A stretch of DNA of 64,000 nt from assembly GCF_009763245.1 (NCBI RefSeq), contig NZ_WKJZ01000004.1, forward strand, positions 62,001 to 126,000, written 5' to 3'. The notes beneath the pieces are model-generated. The model was not told the DNA's origin, ran no database searches, and saw only the letters and a list, made by a program, of their open reading frames with translations. Shown here piece by piece: positions 7,059-15,190 of the stretch. The translations under genes were made by a program, and so were the position numbers. The DNA comes from Pseudomonas xionganensis. GTDB taxonomy: Bacteria > Pseudomonadota > Gammaproteobacteria > Pseudomonadales > Pseudomonadaceae. The number at the start of each line of letters is the position of its first letter. The stretch's first letter is position 1.

Positions 7059-8405
7059 TTAGCGGCGCACCTGCTTAAGCGTCTCGGCGATCAGAAAGGC
7101 CAGCTCCAGGGACTGGTCGGCATTCATCCGCGGGTCGCAGTGGGTGTGGTAGCGGTCCGACAGGCTGTCTTCCGTGACCGGGCGGGCGCCGCCGATGCAT
7201 TCGGTGACGTTCTGCCCGGTCATCTCGATATGGATGCCGCCGGCGTAGCTGCCCTCGGCCTGGTGCACGGCGAAGAACTGCTTCACCTCACTCAGAATCT
7301 GCGCAAAATCCCGGGTTTTGTAGCCGCTGGAGGCCTTGATGGTGTTGCCGTGCATGGGGTCGGAGCTCCACAGCACCTGGCGGCCTTCGCCCTGCACCTT
7401 GCGCACCAGGCGCGGCATATGGTGCTCGACCTTGTCCGCGCCCATGCGCACGATCAGGTTGAGGCGGCCTGGGTCGTTGTCCGGGTTGAGGATATCGATC
7501 AGGCGGATCAGCTCGTCCGGGTCCATGCTCGGGCCGACCTTGACCCCGATGGGGTTGCCGACGCCGCGCAGGAACTCGACATGGGCGCCGTCCAGCTGGC
7601 GGGTGCGGTCGCCGATCCACAGCATATGCGCCGAGCAGGCGTAGTCGCCGCCGGTCAGGCTGTCGCGGCGCACGAAGGCCTGCTCGTAGTTCAGCAGCAG
7701 CGCCTCGTGGGCGGTGAAGAAGCTGGTCTCGCGCACTTGCGAGGAGCCGTCCATGCCGCAGGCACGCATAAAGGCCAGGGTTTCATCAATGCGGTCGGCC
7801 AGGTGGCTGTACTTCTCGGCCAGGGCCGAGTTGGCGATAAAGTCCAGATTCCACTGGTGCACCTGATGCAGGTCGGCAAAACCGCCCTGGGCAAAGGCGC
7901 GCAGCAGGTTCAGCGAGGCGGTGGACTGGTGGTAGGCCTGCAGCAGGCGCTCCGGGTCCGGCACCCGGCTGGCGGCGTCGAAGCCGATGCCGTTGACGAT
8001 ATCGCCGCGGTAGGCGGGCAGGGTCACACCGTCGATGGTTTCATCATTGGCCGAGCGCGGCTTGGCGAACTGCCCGGCCATGCGCCCGACCTTGACCACC
8101 GGGCAGCCGGCGGCGAAGGTCATGACGATGGCCATCTGCAGCAGCACCTTGAAGGTGTCGCGGATTTTCGCCGCGCTGAACTCGGCAAAGCTCTCGGCGC
8201 AATCGCCACCCTGCAGCAAAAAGGCACGTCCCTGGGTGACCTCGGCAAACTGGCGGCGCAATTCGCGGGCCTCCCCGGCAAACACCAGGGGCGGATAGCC
8301 GGCCAGGGTCTGCTCGACACGACCCAGGTGGGTGGCGTCCGGGTATTGTGGCTGCTGCTGGATCGGTTTGGCTCTCCAGCTCTCGGGGCTCCAGGGTTGC
8401 GACAT
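7059..8405 (-). CDS. 3-deoxy-7-phosphoheptulonate synthase, class II
   Basis: This 448-residue enzyme condenses phosphoenolpyruvate with erythrose-4-phosphate, the first step of the shikimate pathway. Class II (plant-type) motifs are plain: LLQGGDCAESFAEF, VVKVGRMAGQFAKPRS, GDRTRQLDGAHVEFLRGV, GVKVGPSMDPDEL, WSSDPMHGNT, HIEMTGQNVTECIGG and THCDPRMN. The length equals that of typical class II enzymes. It starts MSQPWSPESWR at 8405, with a GAGAG ribosome-binding site. It is transcribed alone and flanked by REP-type palindromes on both sides. Neighbouring genes give no pathway context, as expected for a housekeeping aromatic-biosynthesis gene. Confidence 0.96.
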   Translation of the reverse strand: MSQPWSPESWRAKPIQQQPQYPDATHLGRVEQTLAGYPPLVFAGEARELRRQFAEVTQGRAFLLQGGDCAESFAEFSAAKIRDTFKVLLQMAIVMTFAAGCPVVKVGRMAGQFAKPRSANDETIDGVTLPAYRGDIVNGIGFDAASRVPDPERLLQAYHQSTASLNLLRAFAQGGFADLHQVHQWNLDFIANSALAEKYSHLADRIDETLAFMRACGMDGSSQVRETSFFTAHEALLLNYEQAFVRRDSLTGGDYACSAHMLWIGDRTRQLDGAHVEFLRGVGNPIGVKVGPSMDPDELIRLIDILNPDNDPGRLNLIVRMGADKVEHHMPRLVRKVQGEGRQVLWSSDPMHGNTIKASSGYKTRDFAQILSEVKQFFAVHQAEGSYAGGIHIEMTGQNVTECIGGARPVTEDSLSDRYHTHCDPRMNADQSLELAFLIAETLKQVRR

Positions 8406-8528
8406 TGCGGCTCTCGGCTTAAGTCAATTCAGGCGGACGGGCATGGTAACCGATAAGCCGGACGCTTCAAGCCGATAGGCGCGATAGAGCTGCTGCATGA
8501 TGACGCATGATCAGCTATGCCGTTTCCC

Positions 8529-8583
8529 TGTAGGAGCGGCCCATGGCCGCGATGCGTGTCGCGGGCACGGCCCGCTCCTACAG
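8529..8583. repeat. REP-type inverted repeat pair
   Basis: TGTAGGAGCGGCCCATGGCC and the downstream arm GGGCACGGCCCGCTCCTACA form an imperfect palindrome of the same family as the one at 6983-7042. It sits between the end of the amidohydrolase gene and the DAHP synthase promoter. Confidence 0.78.
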
Positions 8584-8603
8584 AGCGTGAACCGGCTACA
8601 TTG

Positions 8604-10358
8604 TCAGCGTGGCGTTACGTCGCGGCTCGCGAGAAAGCGACCGAAACCCTGCTGCTGACCCAGTTCGCTGGGGAACTCGCTGCCCCGGCGGTAGGCGATC
8701 CGGCCGTTGATCAGGGTGGCATCCACCGCCGCGTCATTGCGCTTGACCACCCGCTCCAGGCCGAGCACTTCCATCGGCGCCTCGGCGATGGCGTCCAGCT
8801 CATCGGTCAGCCCTTGCGGGTTGACGATCACCACATCGGCGCGGTCGCCCACGCGGATGTAGCCGGCATCCACCCCGATAAAATCCGCCAGCTCACCAGT
8901 CAGGCGGTGGATGGCGTGGCCCAGGTCCATAAAGGGCGTGCCGGCCAGTTCGGCATCACGCACGTATTTAAGGAAACGCAGCGGGAAGTTGTACTGGGCG
9001 ATGGAGCGCAGGTGCGCGCCAGAGTCGGCAAAGCCCGGTTGGGTCCAGGGGCTGGAGAGCAATTTGTGCATCACCGCCTCGCGCTGGTTGCCGTAGCAGG
9101 TGGTCCATTTCAGCGCCTCGCGGTACTGGCAGGCCAGCTCGAAGTAGGCGTCTACCGGGTCCAGGCCACGGGCGGCGCCGAGCTGCTTGAAGTTCTTGCC
9201 GACCAGACTGGCGTCCGGGCATTCGGTTACCCAGCAATCGGAGAAGTCGCGGTGCCACAGCCCCTTGGTCAGTACGGCCTTGACCTGCCTCTTGAACAGT
9301 GCGCGGAACTCCGGCTCCAGCACCTTGGCATACAGCTCGTCCGGGTCCTTGATATTGCGCAGGATCTCGCCGGCGCCGAACTCCTCGAAGGCGTTCACGT
9401 TGAGCCCTTCCAGGCGCAGGGTGAACGGCGCCGGCAGGGTCTGCCAGCGGAAGTGGCCGCGCAGCACACGATTGGCCAGCCAGCCGGAGAGACGGGTGAA
9501 GTAATGCAGCAGCGGCTGGGATTTCAGGTCCAGGGCGGTGAGCATCGAGCACTTCAACGGTTTTCTAAACCAGCCGTGGGCCTGATACAGGAAGGCGAAC
9601 ACATTGACCTTGGTTACCGCATCCGGCGCGCCCTGGAGCACCGCGCCACGCCGGCGCAGCACCGCAAACAGGCGCGAGAACTCGCTCCAGCTGGCAAAGG
9701 TCGAGGGCAGCGGGCAGGACCAGGCGCGGTCGCCGTCCATCTTGTCCAGCTTGGTGGTCATCACCGACAGGCCGATGCAGCCGGCGTCCAGTGCCTCTTC
9801 CAGCAGCTGTTCCATGCGCACCAGTTCGGCTTCTGTCGGTTTGATCTTGCTCGTGGCGCGTTCCAGGCCCATTACCGCCACGCGCAGTTCGGAGTGGCCG
9901 AGGAAGGAGCTGACGTTCGGCCCCAGCGGCTGCTGGTCATAGAAGGCGCGGTAGCCGGCGGCGTCGCGCCAGGTCTTCTTCTCCTTCAGGATCGGCAGCA
10001 CGTATTCACGCGGCACCGCCTCGACGCGGGTGAACAGGTCGGAGCAATCCTCGGCATCGGCCAGCACCATGCTGATCGAGCAGGAGCCGATGGTCACGCT
10101 GGTGACGCCGTGGCGCACCGATTCCTTCAACGCGGGTGCGGCGATCACTTCGGCGTCGTAGTGCGAGTGGATTTCCAGAAAGCCTGGCGTCACCCACTTG
10201 CCGGCGGCATCCAGCACCTCGGGGCAGCCGCTTTCATCCAGGGGGCTGAGGCTGAGCACATCGATACGTCCATCCTTGATACCGATATGCCGCAGCGCAC
10301 CGGGGGCGCCTGTTCCATCGAAATACAGACCATTCTTGATGATGATGTCGAAGCTCAT
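8604..10358 (-). CDS. D-aminoacylase-type amidohydrolase
   Basis: This 584-residue amidohydrolase-superfamily protein resembles N-acyl-D-amino-acid deacylases. The N-terminus (FDIIIKNGLYFDGTGAPG) forms the usual composite beta domain. The metal-binding HxH is at H64/H66 (FLEIHSHYDAE), and GVTSVTIGSCS and FADSGAH match the conserved cysteine and aspartate blocks. The C-terminus returns to the beta domain (GDRADVVIVNP). It is the last gene of a five-gene operon; its ATG overlaps the stop of the TauE-like gene by 4 nt. It probably hydrolyses an N-acyl amide or cyclic amide produced upstream in the same pathway, but the substrate is unknown. Confidence 0.88.
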   Translation of the reverse strand: MSFDIIIKNGLYFDGTGAPGALRHIGIKDGRIDVLSLSPLDESGCPEVLDAAGKWVTPGFLEIHSHYDAEVIAAPALKESVRHGVTSVTIGSCSISMVLADAEDCSDLFTRVEAVPREYVLPILKEKKTWRDAAGYRAFYDQQPLGPNVSSFLGHSELRVAVMGLERATSKIKPTEAELVRMEQLLEEALDAGCIGLSVMTTKLDKMDGDRAWSCPLPSTFASWSEFSRLFAVLRRRGAVLQGAPDAVTKVNVFAFLYQAHGWFRKPLKCSMLTALDLKSQPLLHYFTRLSGWLANRVLRGHFRWQTLPAPFTLRLEGLNVNAFEEFGAGEILRNIKDPDELYAKVLEPEFRALFKRQVKAVLTKGLWHRDFSDCWVTECPDASLVGKNFKQLGAARGLDPVDAYFELACQYREALKWTTCYGNQREAVMHKLLSSPWTQPGFADSGAHLRSIAQYNFPLRFLKYVRDAELAGTPFMDLGHAIHRLTGELADFIGVDAGYIRVGDRADVVIVNPQGLTDELDAIAEAPMEVLGLERVVKRNDAAVDATLINGRIAYRRGSEFPSELGQQQGFGRFLASRDVTPR

Positions 10359-11095
10359 GGCAGACTCCAGGGCGCAAGCAGCAGGCCGCCGGTGACCAGC
10401 AGCAACAGGTAGATGGCAATGCGGAAATGCTGTTCGTTGAAGCGCTGGTGCAGGCGCTCACCCAGCCAGACGCCGATCAGCAGCAAGGGTGCGTAACTGG
10501 CGACTTGCGGCAGCGCGGGCAGCAGGCGGCCATCGAGCAGGAAGGCGACGGTCAGCAGGCTGTTAAGGGTGAACCACACCGTGACCAGGGTGGCGCGCAG
10601 GCGCGCCTTGTCCAGTTGCGTACCGGCCAGGGCGAACACCAGCAGCGGGCCGCCGGAGGCGAACAGACCGTGACTGATACCCGCGCACAGGCTAAGCAGG
10701 CGGCTAAGCCACATGGGCCGCTCGGGCTGCACGGCCGCATGACGCAGGCGCCACAGCTCGCGGGCGGCAAACCACAGCACCAGTGCGCCAAACAGGCGCT
10801 TGGCCAGGGCGGCGTCGAGGAAGGGCAGCAGGGCATAGCCGATCAGCGTGCCGACGACCATGCCGGGCAGGATCATGCCCAGCAGCAGGCGGCGGTCGAT
10901 CATCTGTCGATGCCGCCAGACCAGGTAGCCGGTCATGCAGATGTTCAGCGGCACCAGCACCGGCAGCAGCTGGTCGATGGGCAGCAGCAGGGCACCGAGC
11001 GACAGGGCAATCACGATGCTGCCGAAACCGGTGATGGCTTCCAGGGTGTAGGCCAGCAGGATAAAACCGGCCAGGGCCAGCCAGACAATCTCCAT
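10355..11095 (-). CDS. Sulfite exporter TauE/SafE-family membrane protein
   Basis: This 246-residue polytopic protein has about eight hydrophobic helices in two halves, the usual TauE/SafE arrangement. Visible family features are GFGSIVIALSLGALLLP in the first half and ISHGLFASGGPLLVFAL in the second. The start is the ATG at 11095, which shares a base with the stop of the SDR gene (TGATG); longer upstream readings enter that gene. Family members export or import small anions such as sulfite, sulfoacetate or other organic acids. Here it probably moves a substrate or product of the surrounding operon. Confidence 0.9.
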   Translation of the reverse strand: MEIVWLALAGFILLAYTLEAITGFGSIVIALSLGALLLPIDQLLPVLVPLNICMTGYLVWRHRQMIDRRLLLGMILPGMVVGTLIGYALLPFLDAALAKRLFGALVLWFAARELWRLRHAAVQPERPMWLSRLLSLCAGISHGLFASGGPLLVFALAGTQLDKARLRATLVTVWFTLNSLLTVAFLLDGRLLPALPQVASYAPLLLIGVWLGERLHQRFNEQHFRIAIYLLLLVTGGLLLAPWSLP

Positions 11096-11877
11096 CAGCC
11101 CATCTCCCCGGCGAAGCGCGTACTCATCTTGCGGTAGTAGAACCCGGGGGCGACGCGCCAGAGCAGGCTGGCCAGCCAGCTGCCATGGTCGGGGAACAGG
11201 CGTTCGCGACCTTGATTCTGCGCCTGGAGAATCTGCCCGGCCATCCAGTCGGCGCCGCGTATCTGGCCAACGGTCGAGCGGCCGTGTTGCGCCTGCTTGC
11301 CGTCGCCGCCGAGGGCGTTCTGTTCGATCGGTGTATCGAGAAAGCTGGGGTAGACCAGCAGCATCTTGATGCCGTCGCGGGCGATTTCTGCGCGCAGCAC
11401 CTCGAAGAACTGGCCGAGGGCGCTTTTCGCCGCGCAATAGCCGGCGCGCCCGAGCACCGGCATCCAGCCGGCCATGGAACCGATGGCGATGACCTGGCCA
11501 CGGCTCTGGCGTAGCAGGGGCAGGGCGCTCAGGGTCAGCTCCACGGGCGCCTGGTAATCGACGGCCATGACCTTGCGAAACACGGCCGGATCGGTGTGCA
11601 GGGTGGGCGAGCGGTGGGTGATGCCGGCGTTGTTGATCAGCACGTCGAGGCGGCCGAAGCGTTCGCGGCAGGCGTCCAGTAATTGCTGGTGCAGGTGCGG
11701 GTCGGTGATATCGCCAGCCAGGCCGATTACCCGCTCGGCCCCCAGCTCATGGATCCGCGCAGCCAGGCCGGTGGCATTGATATCGGTGAGCAGCAAATGA
11801 AAGCCCTGGGCGTGGTAGGCGCGCGCAAGTTCCCAGCCGAGGCCGCTGGCAGCCCCGGTAATGATGACGGTCCGCAT
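11095..11877 (-). CDS. Short-chain dehydrogenase/reductase
   Basis: This 260-residue classical SDR has cofactor motif TGAASGLG at the N-terminus, NNAG (LDVLINNAG), catalytic Ser in AIGSMAGW and YCAAK with the Tyr-Lys pair. The ATG at 11877 is chosen because it overlaps the BASS gene stop (TAATG) and starts directly at RTVIITGAASG. It probably oxidises or reduces an alcohol/ketone intermediate. It sits third in the monooxygenase operon, and a ketoreductase next to a flavin monooxygenase suggests alcohol-to-ketone conversion before oxygenation. Confidence 0.92.
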   Translation of the reverse strand: MRTVIITGAASGLGWELARAYHAQGFHLLLTDINATGLAARIHELGAERVIGLAGDITDPHLHQQLLDACRERFGRLDVLINNAGITHRSPTLHTDPAVFRKVMAVDYQAPVELTLSALPLLRQSRGQVIAIGSMAGWMPVLGRAGYCAAKSALGQFFEVLRAEIARDGIKMLLVYPSFLDTPIEQNALGGDGKQAQHGRSTVGQIRGADWMAGQILQAQNQGRERLFPDHGSWLASLLWRVAPGFYYRKMSTRFAGEMG

Positions 11878-12812
11878 TATTTTTCTCCGAGTGTTGCCAG
11901 GGGCTGTGTCGGCTGTGTGCATTCGGCCAGGGGGCGGCGTGACCAGTAGTAGGCCAGCGCCATGCCCGACACCAGATGCCAGGTGCCCCAGAACGCGGCG
12001 ATCAGCAGCATGCCGGTCACCTGGGGGAAGAAGGTGAAGATGATCACCAGCCCCAGGGCCGAGTTCTGAATGCCGACTTCCAGGGTGATCGCCCGGCGTT
12101 CTGCATCCGGCAGGCCCGAGAGACGCGCGCAGTAGTAGCCGGTGCCCAGTGCCAGCGCGTTATGGGCCACCACCAGCCAGAAGAACAGATTGAAGTGGCT
12201 GAGGAACTGGTCGAAATTCCTGCCGAAGGCGAGGGCGACGAAGCCCAGCATCACCGCCAGGGCGAACACTCGCAGAGGCTTTTCCACCTTGCGTGACAGG
12301 CCGGGAAAGCGTCGCCCGATAAACATGCCCAACACCAGTGGCACGCCGAGTACCAGAATCACCATCAGCAGCAGGCTCAGTGGGTCCATGGCAATTTCAG
12401 TCAGCAACGGCCGGGTGTAGGGGTTGAGCCAGGCGTACAGGCCGAAGTTGAGCGGCGTCAGCACGCTGGCCGCCACACTGGATACGGCTGTCATGCTCAC
12501 GGACACGGCCACGCTACCGCGGGCCATCCAGGTCATGATGTTGGAGAAGCTGCCGCCCGGGCAGGCCGCGATCAGGGTCATGCCGAGGGCCAGTTGCGGG
12601 TCGATGCGCAGCGCCCAGCAGGCCAGGCAGGTCAGGGCCGGCAAGAGCAGAAACTGGGCAAGCAGGCCGATGACCGGGGCCTTGGGCGCGCGCGCGATAC
12701 GCTTGAAATCTTCGCCGCGCAGATCCAGGGACACCCCGAAAATCATCACCGCGACGATTAGATTGATCAGCACCAGGCTGCTGGGATCGAACTGGATATG
12801 CACCGCTTCCAT
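11877..12812 (-). CDS. Bile acid:sodium symporter (BASS) family transporter
   Basis: This 311-residue inner-membrane protein has roughly ten hydrophobic segments. The family signatures are ACPGGSFSNIMTWMARGSVA and, in the second half, EVGIQNSALGLVIIF. The start at 12812 overlaps the stop of the monooxygenase gene (TAATG), indicating translational coupling. BASS proteins carry organic anions, from bile salts to pantothenate and keto acids, usually with sodium. In this operon it is the likely importer of the carboxylated substrate that the monooxygenase, SDR and amidohydrolase act on. Confidence 0.9.
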   Translation of the reverse strand: MEAVHIQFDPSSLVLINLIVAVMIFGVSLDLRGEDFKRIARAPKAPVIGLLAQFLLLPALTCLACWALRIDPQLALGMTLIAACPGGSFSNIMTWMARGSVAVSVSMTAVSSVAASVLTPLNFGLYAWLNPYTRPLLTEIAMDPLSLLLMVILVLGVPLVLGMFIGRRFPGLSRKVEKPLRVFALAVMLGFVALAFGRNFDQFLSHFNLFFWLVVAHNALALGTGYYCARLSGLPDAERRAITLEVGIQNSALGLVIIFTFFPQVTGMLLIAAFWGTWHLVSGMALAYYWSRRPLAECTQPTQPLATLGEK

Positions 12813-14155
12813 TAGAGATTTCCTGCTGCGCGTGCCTGGCTGCAAGGGGCCGGCGGGTTGGGCAGGTCGGCGCGTAACGCCGCACTGTGCTGGGCGATAG
12901 TCTGACGATAGCTGTCTTTGTGCACGTAGTAGGCCATGCGCTCCAGTTGCAGGTAGTGGTAGCCACCGTCCAGGCGAATGCTCGCCCGTTCACGCTTGAG
13001 CCTTTGCAGGGCCTTGGCAGCCGCTGTTCCGGCCTGCAGGCTCTTGATAAACAGCGCCACCAGTTCGGCCTGTTCATCACGCCCCTGCCAGCCGAGGCCC
13101 GAGGCCTCGACCATGCCCAGCATGAACAGGTCGTCGTACTCGGGGTGGAACACGTTGAGATAGAGCTGCGGCGCCCCGGCTGTCTGGGGCCAGTTGAGGT
13201 GGGCGCGGTCGATAAAGGGGTAGTCGAGCTTGTAGCCGGTGCCTTGCAGAATCAGGTCGTACTCGGCCTGTTCGCCATCGCTGAAGGTGACTTGCAGGGC
13301 ATCCACCTTGGCCACATCACGGCGCGCCTTGATATCGCCGTGACCCAGGTAGTGCAGCACCAGGGAGTTCATCACCGGGTGCGACTCATAGAGTTTGTAA
13401 TCCGGGTCGGGCAGGCCGTATTGCGAGGGCTTGCCGACCAGCGCGCGCACCAGCAGGCCGTCGAAAAACTGCTTGAGTGGGCGTGGCAGCTTGATGGCGC
13501 CGCCGAGGGTGTCGGTGGGGCGGCCCAGGGTGAATTTGGGCAGGAAGTAGTAGCCACGGCGTACCGACAGGTCCACCGAGGCGGCGCGGTGCACGGCATC
13601 CACGGCAATGTCGCAGGCCGAGTTGCCGCAGCCGATCACCAGCACACGCTTGCCCTCGAATACCGCTGCCGAGCGGTAGTCGCTGGAGTGCATCAGCTCG
13701 CCAGTGAATTCGCCAGGCAGTGCCGGCTTGTTGGGCGTGTGCAGGGTGCCATTGGCCATCAGCACGCCGTCGAACAGCCACTCGCGTTGTACACCCTCGC
13801 ACTCGCTGATCAGCTTCCAGCCTTTATCCAGGCGCTGGACGTTCACCACGCGGGTATTGAACTGGTAATGGGCGTACAGGCCAAAGTGCTCGGCGTAATC
13901 GCGGAAATAGCGGCGCATTTCACTGTGATGCGGGTAGGGAGCCACCTCGGCGCGCATCGGGAATTCAGTGAACTGGGTGGTGCCCTTGGAGGAAATCAGG
14001 TGCGCCGAGTCGTACATGGTGCTGTGCGGGTTATCGATGTCCCACAGGCCGCCGACATCTGCATGCAGTTCGAAACCGACGAAGTCGATACCGTGCTTGT
14101 GCAGCTGGCGTGCTGTACACAGCCCCATGGGGCCGGCACCGATAATGGCATACAT
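12812..14155 (-). CDS. Flavin-containing monooxygenase
   Basis: This 447-residue enzyme has the FAD dinucleotide-binding motif GAGPMGLCTA at residues 5-14, the FMO fingerprint FTGELMHSSDY, a second Rossmann motif VIGCGNSACD for NADPH, and the QGTGYKLDYPF block. These define the flavin monooxygenase/Baeyer-Villiger class. The start at 14155 has GAGG about 8 nt upstream; in-frame codons further upstream lack family sequence. It is the first gene of the operon. It probably oxygenates a soft nucleophile or ketone. No cupin or P450 partner is present, and the exact substrate is unknown. Confidence 0.92.
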   Translation of the reverse strand: MYAIIGAGPMGLCTARQLHKHGIDFVGFELHADVGGLWDIDNPHSTMYDSAHLISSKGTTQFTEFPMRAEVAPYPHHSEMRRYFRDYAEHFGLYAHYQFNTRVVNVQRLDKGWKLISECEGVQREWLFDGVLMANGTLHTPNKPALPGEFTGELMHSSDYRSAAVFEGKRVLVIGCGNSACDIAVDAVHRAASVDLSVRRGYYFLPKFTLGRPTDTLGGAIKLPRPLKQFFDGLLVRALVGKPSQYGLPDPDYKLYESHPVMNSLVLHYLGHGDIKARRDVAKVDALQVTFSDGEQAEYDLILQGTGYKLDYPFIDRAHLNWPQTAGAPQLYLNVFHPEYDDLFMLGMVEASGLGWQGRDEQAELVALFIKSLQAGTAAAKALQRLKRERASIRLDGGYHYLQLERMAYYVHKDSYRQTIAQHSAALRADLPNPPAPCSQARAAGNL

Positions 14156-14320
14156 GGCAAATACCTCGACACTCGTTGTTATTGTTGTAGCCAGCGCATG
14201 ATTTATTCGGCGCACCCGACTGCGACAAATTATCGCGTGACCAGGGGCATGTGCCTCAATGACAATTGGCGCCTTTCCTGCGGCCGGGATGGTCATGGAT
14301 GTCACTGTGGAGACTGCTTG

Positions 14321-15094
14321 ATGCCAGGTTTACCGCCGCCGGGACAGATGCCCGAGCCGCTTTTGATCGCCGAAGTACAGGATGAATTCGGCCTGATTCA
14401 GGTGGTGGAAATGGGGGCTTATCGCTTTCTCGAATTTGGCGAGGCGATCGAGCAGAGCTGCGTCTATATGCCCGACCCCAGCTGGCTGGAGTACGACTAC
14501 ACCCGCGCCATGCTGCTGGGCGCGCTGTGCCACGAACAGCCGGAAAGCGCGCTGTTTCTCGGCCTGGGTGCCGGCAATCTGACCCAGGCCTGCCTGAAGT
14601 TTCTGCCCCTGGATGATGTGGAAGTGATCGAGCTGCGCGCCGACGTGCCGCGTCTGGCCATGGAGCATATGGGCCTGGCCGATGACCCGCGCCTGACCAT
14701 CCGCATTGGCGACGCCCTGCAACTGCTGGAAAGTGCGGAGAAGACCGACCTGCTGTTTGTCGACCTCTATACCGACCATGGTCCGGCCACCGGCCATCTG
14801 GCCTGGCGCTTTCTGGAAAACTGTCAGAAGCAGCTCAATCCCGGTGGCTGGCTGATCATCAACCAGTGGGCCGGCAACGACGGCAAACCCCTTGGCGCGC
14901 CGCTGCTGCGCGGCCTCTACCATCGGCATTACTGGGAGTGCCCGGTGAAGGAGGGCAATGTGGTGCTGCTGGTGCCGGCCGATCTCGATCAGCAGCTTGA
15001 TCTGCAGGAACTGCAGCGCCGCGATGACCTGCTGGCGCCGCATCTGGGCTATTCCCTGCGCTCGTTGATACAGGCGCTACGCCCGGCGACCTGA
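14321..15094 (+). CDS. Spermidine synthase-like (SpeE-fold) protein
   Basis: This 257-residue protein has the SpeE/methyltransferase Rossmann signature ALFLGLGAGNLTQACLKFLP, an acidic strand end VEVIELRADV, and LLFVDLYTDHGPA. The ATG at 14321 has GGAG about 8 nt upstream. Classical spermidine synthases have a GGGDG motif and a catalytic Asp; GLGAGN departs from this, so polyamine synthesis is not assured. Many Pseudomonas genomes carry such solitary SpeE-like proteins of unknown substrate. It is divergent from the monooxygenase operon, 165 bp away, which may mean shared regulation. Confidence 0.82.
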   Translation: MPGLPPPGQMPEPLLIAEVQDEFGLIQVVEMGAYRFLEFGEAIEQSCVYMPDPSWLEYDYTRAMLLGALCHEQPESALFLGLGAGNLTQACLKFLPLDDVEVIELRADVPRLAMEHMGLADDPRLTIRIGDALQLLESAEKTDLLFVDLYTDHGPATGHLAWRFLENCQKQLNPGGWLIINQWAGNDGKPLGAPLLRGLYHRHYWECPVKEGNVVLLVPADLDQQLDLQELQRRDDLLAPHLGYSLRSLIQALRPAT

Positions 15095-15105
15095 GTGCCG
15101 AATAG

Positions 15106-15167
15106 GTAGGGTGCGCCGTGCACACCAGCGCAGGTCATAAGATCCTGGTGCGCACGGCGCACCCTAC
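15106..15167. repeat. Dispersed palindromic repeat, GTAGGGTGCGC family
   Basis: The 18-nt arms GTAGGGTGCGCCGTGCAC (15106-15123) and GCGCACGGCGCACCCTAC (15150-15167) are nearly perfect inverted copies. They lie between convergent genes (SpeE-like and enoyl-CoA hydratase) and would form a strong hairpin in either transcript. The same arms recur at 18148-18209, with decayed relatives at 21288 and 57672. Confidence 0.85.
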
Positions 15168-15190
15168 GGGGTTGGGCTGCTTCGCGCTCT

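Noticed and set aside
8517..10412. 631-codon open frame opposite the amidohydrolase
   Set aside because: It is a shadow frame, and it begins inside a REP palindrome.
12887..14320. Upstream extension of the SpeE-like gene by about 480 codons
   Set aside because: The frame is open but is only the complement of the monooxygenase; GGAG and the family start are at 14321.
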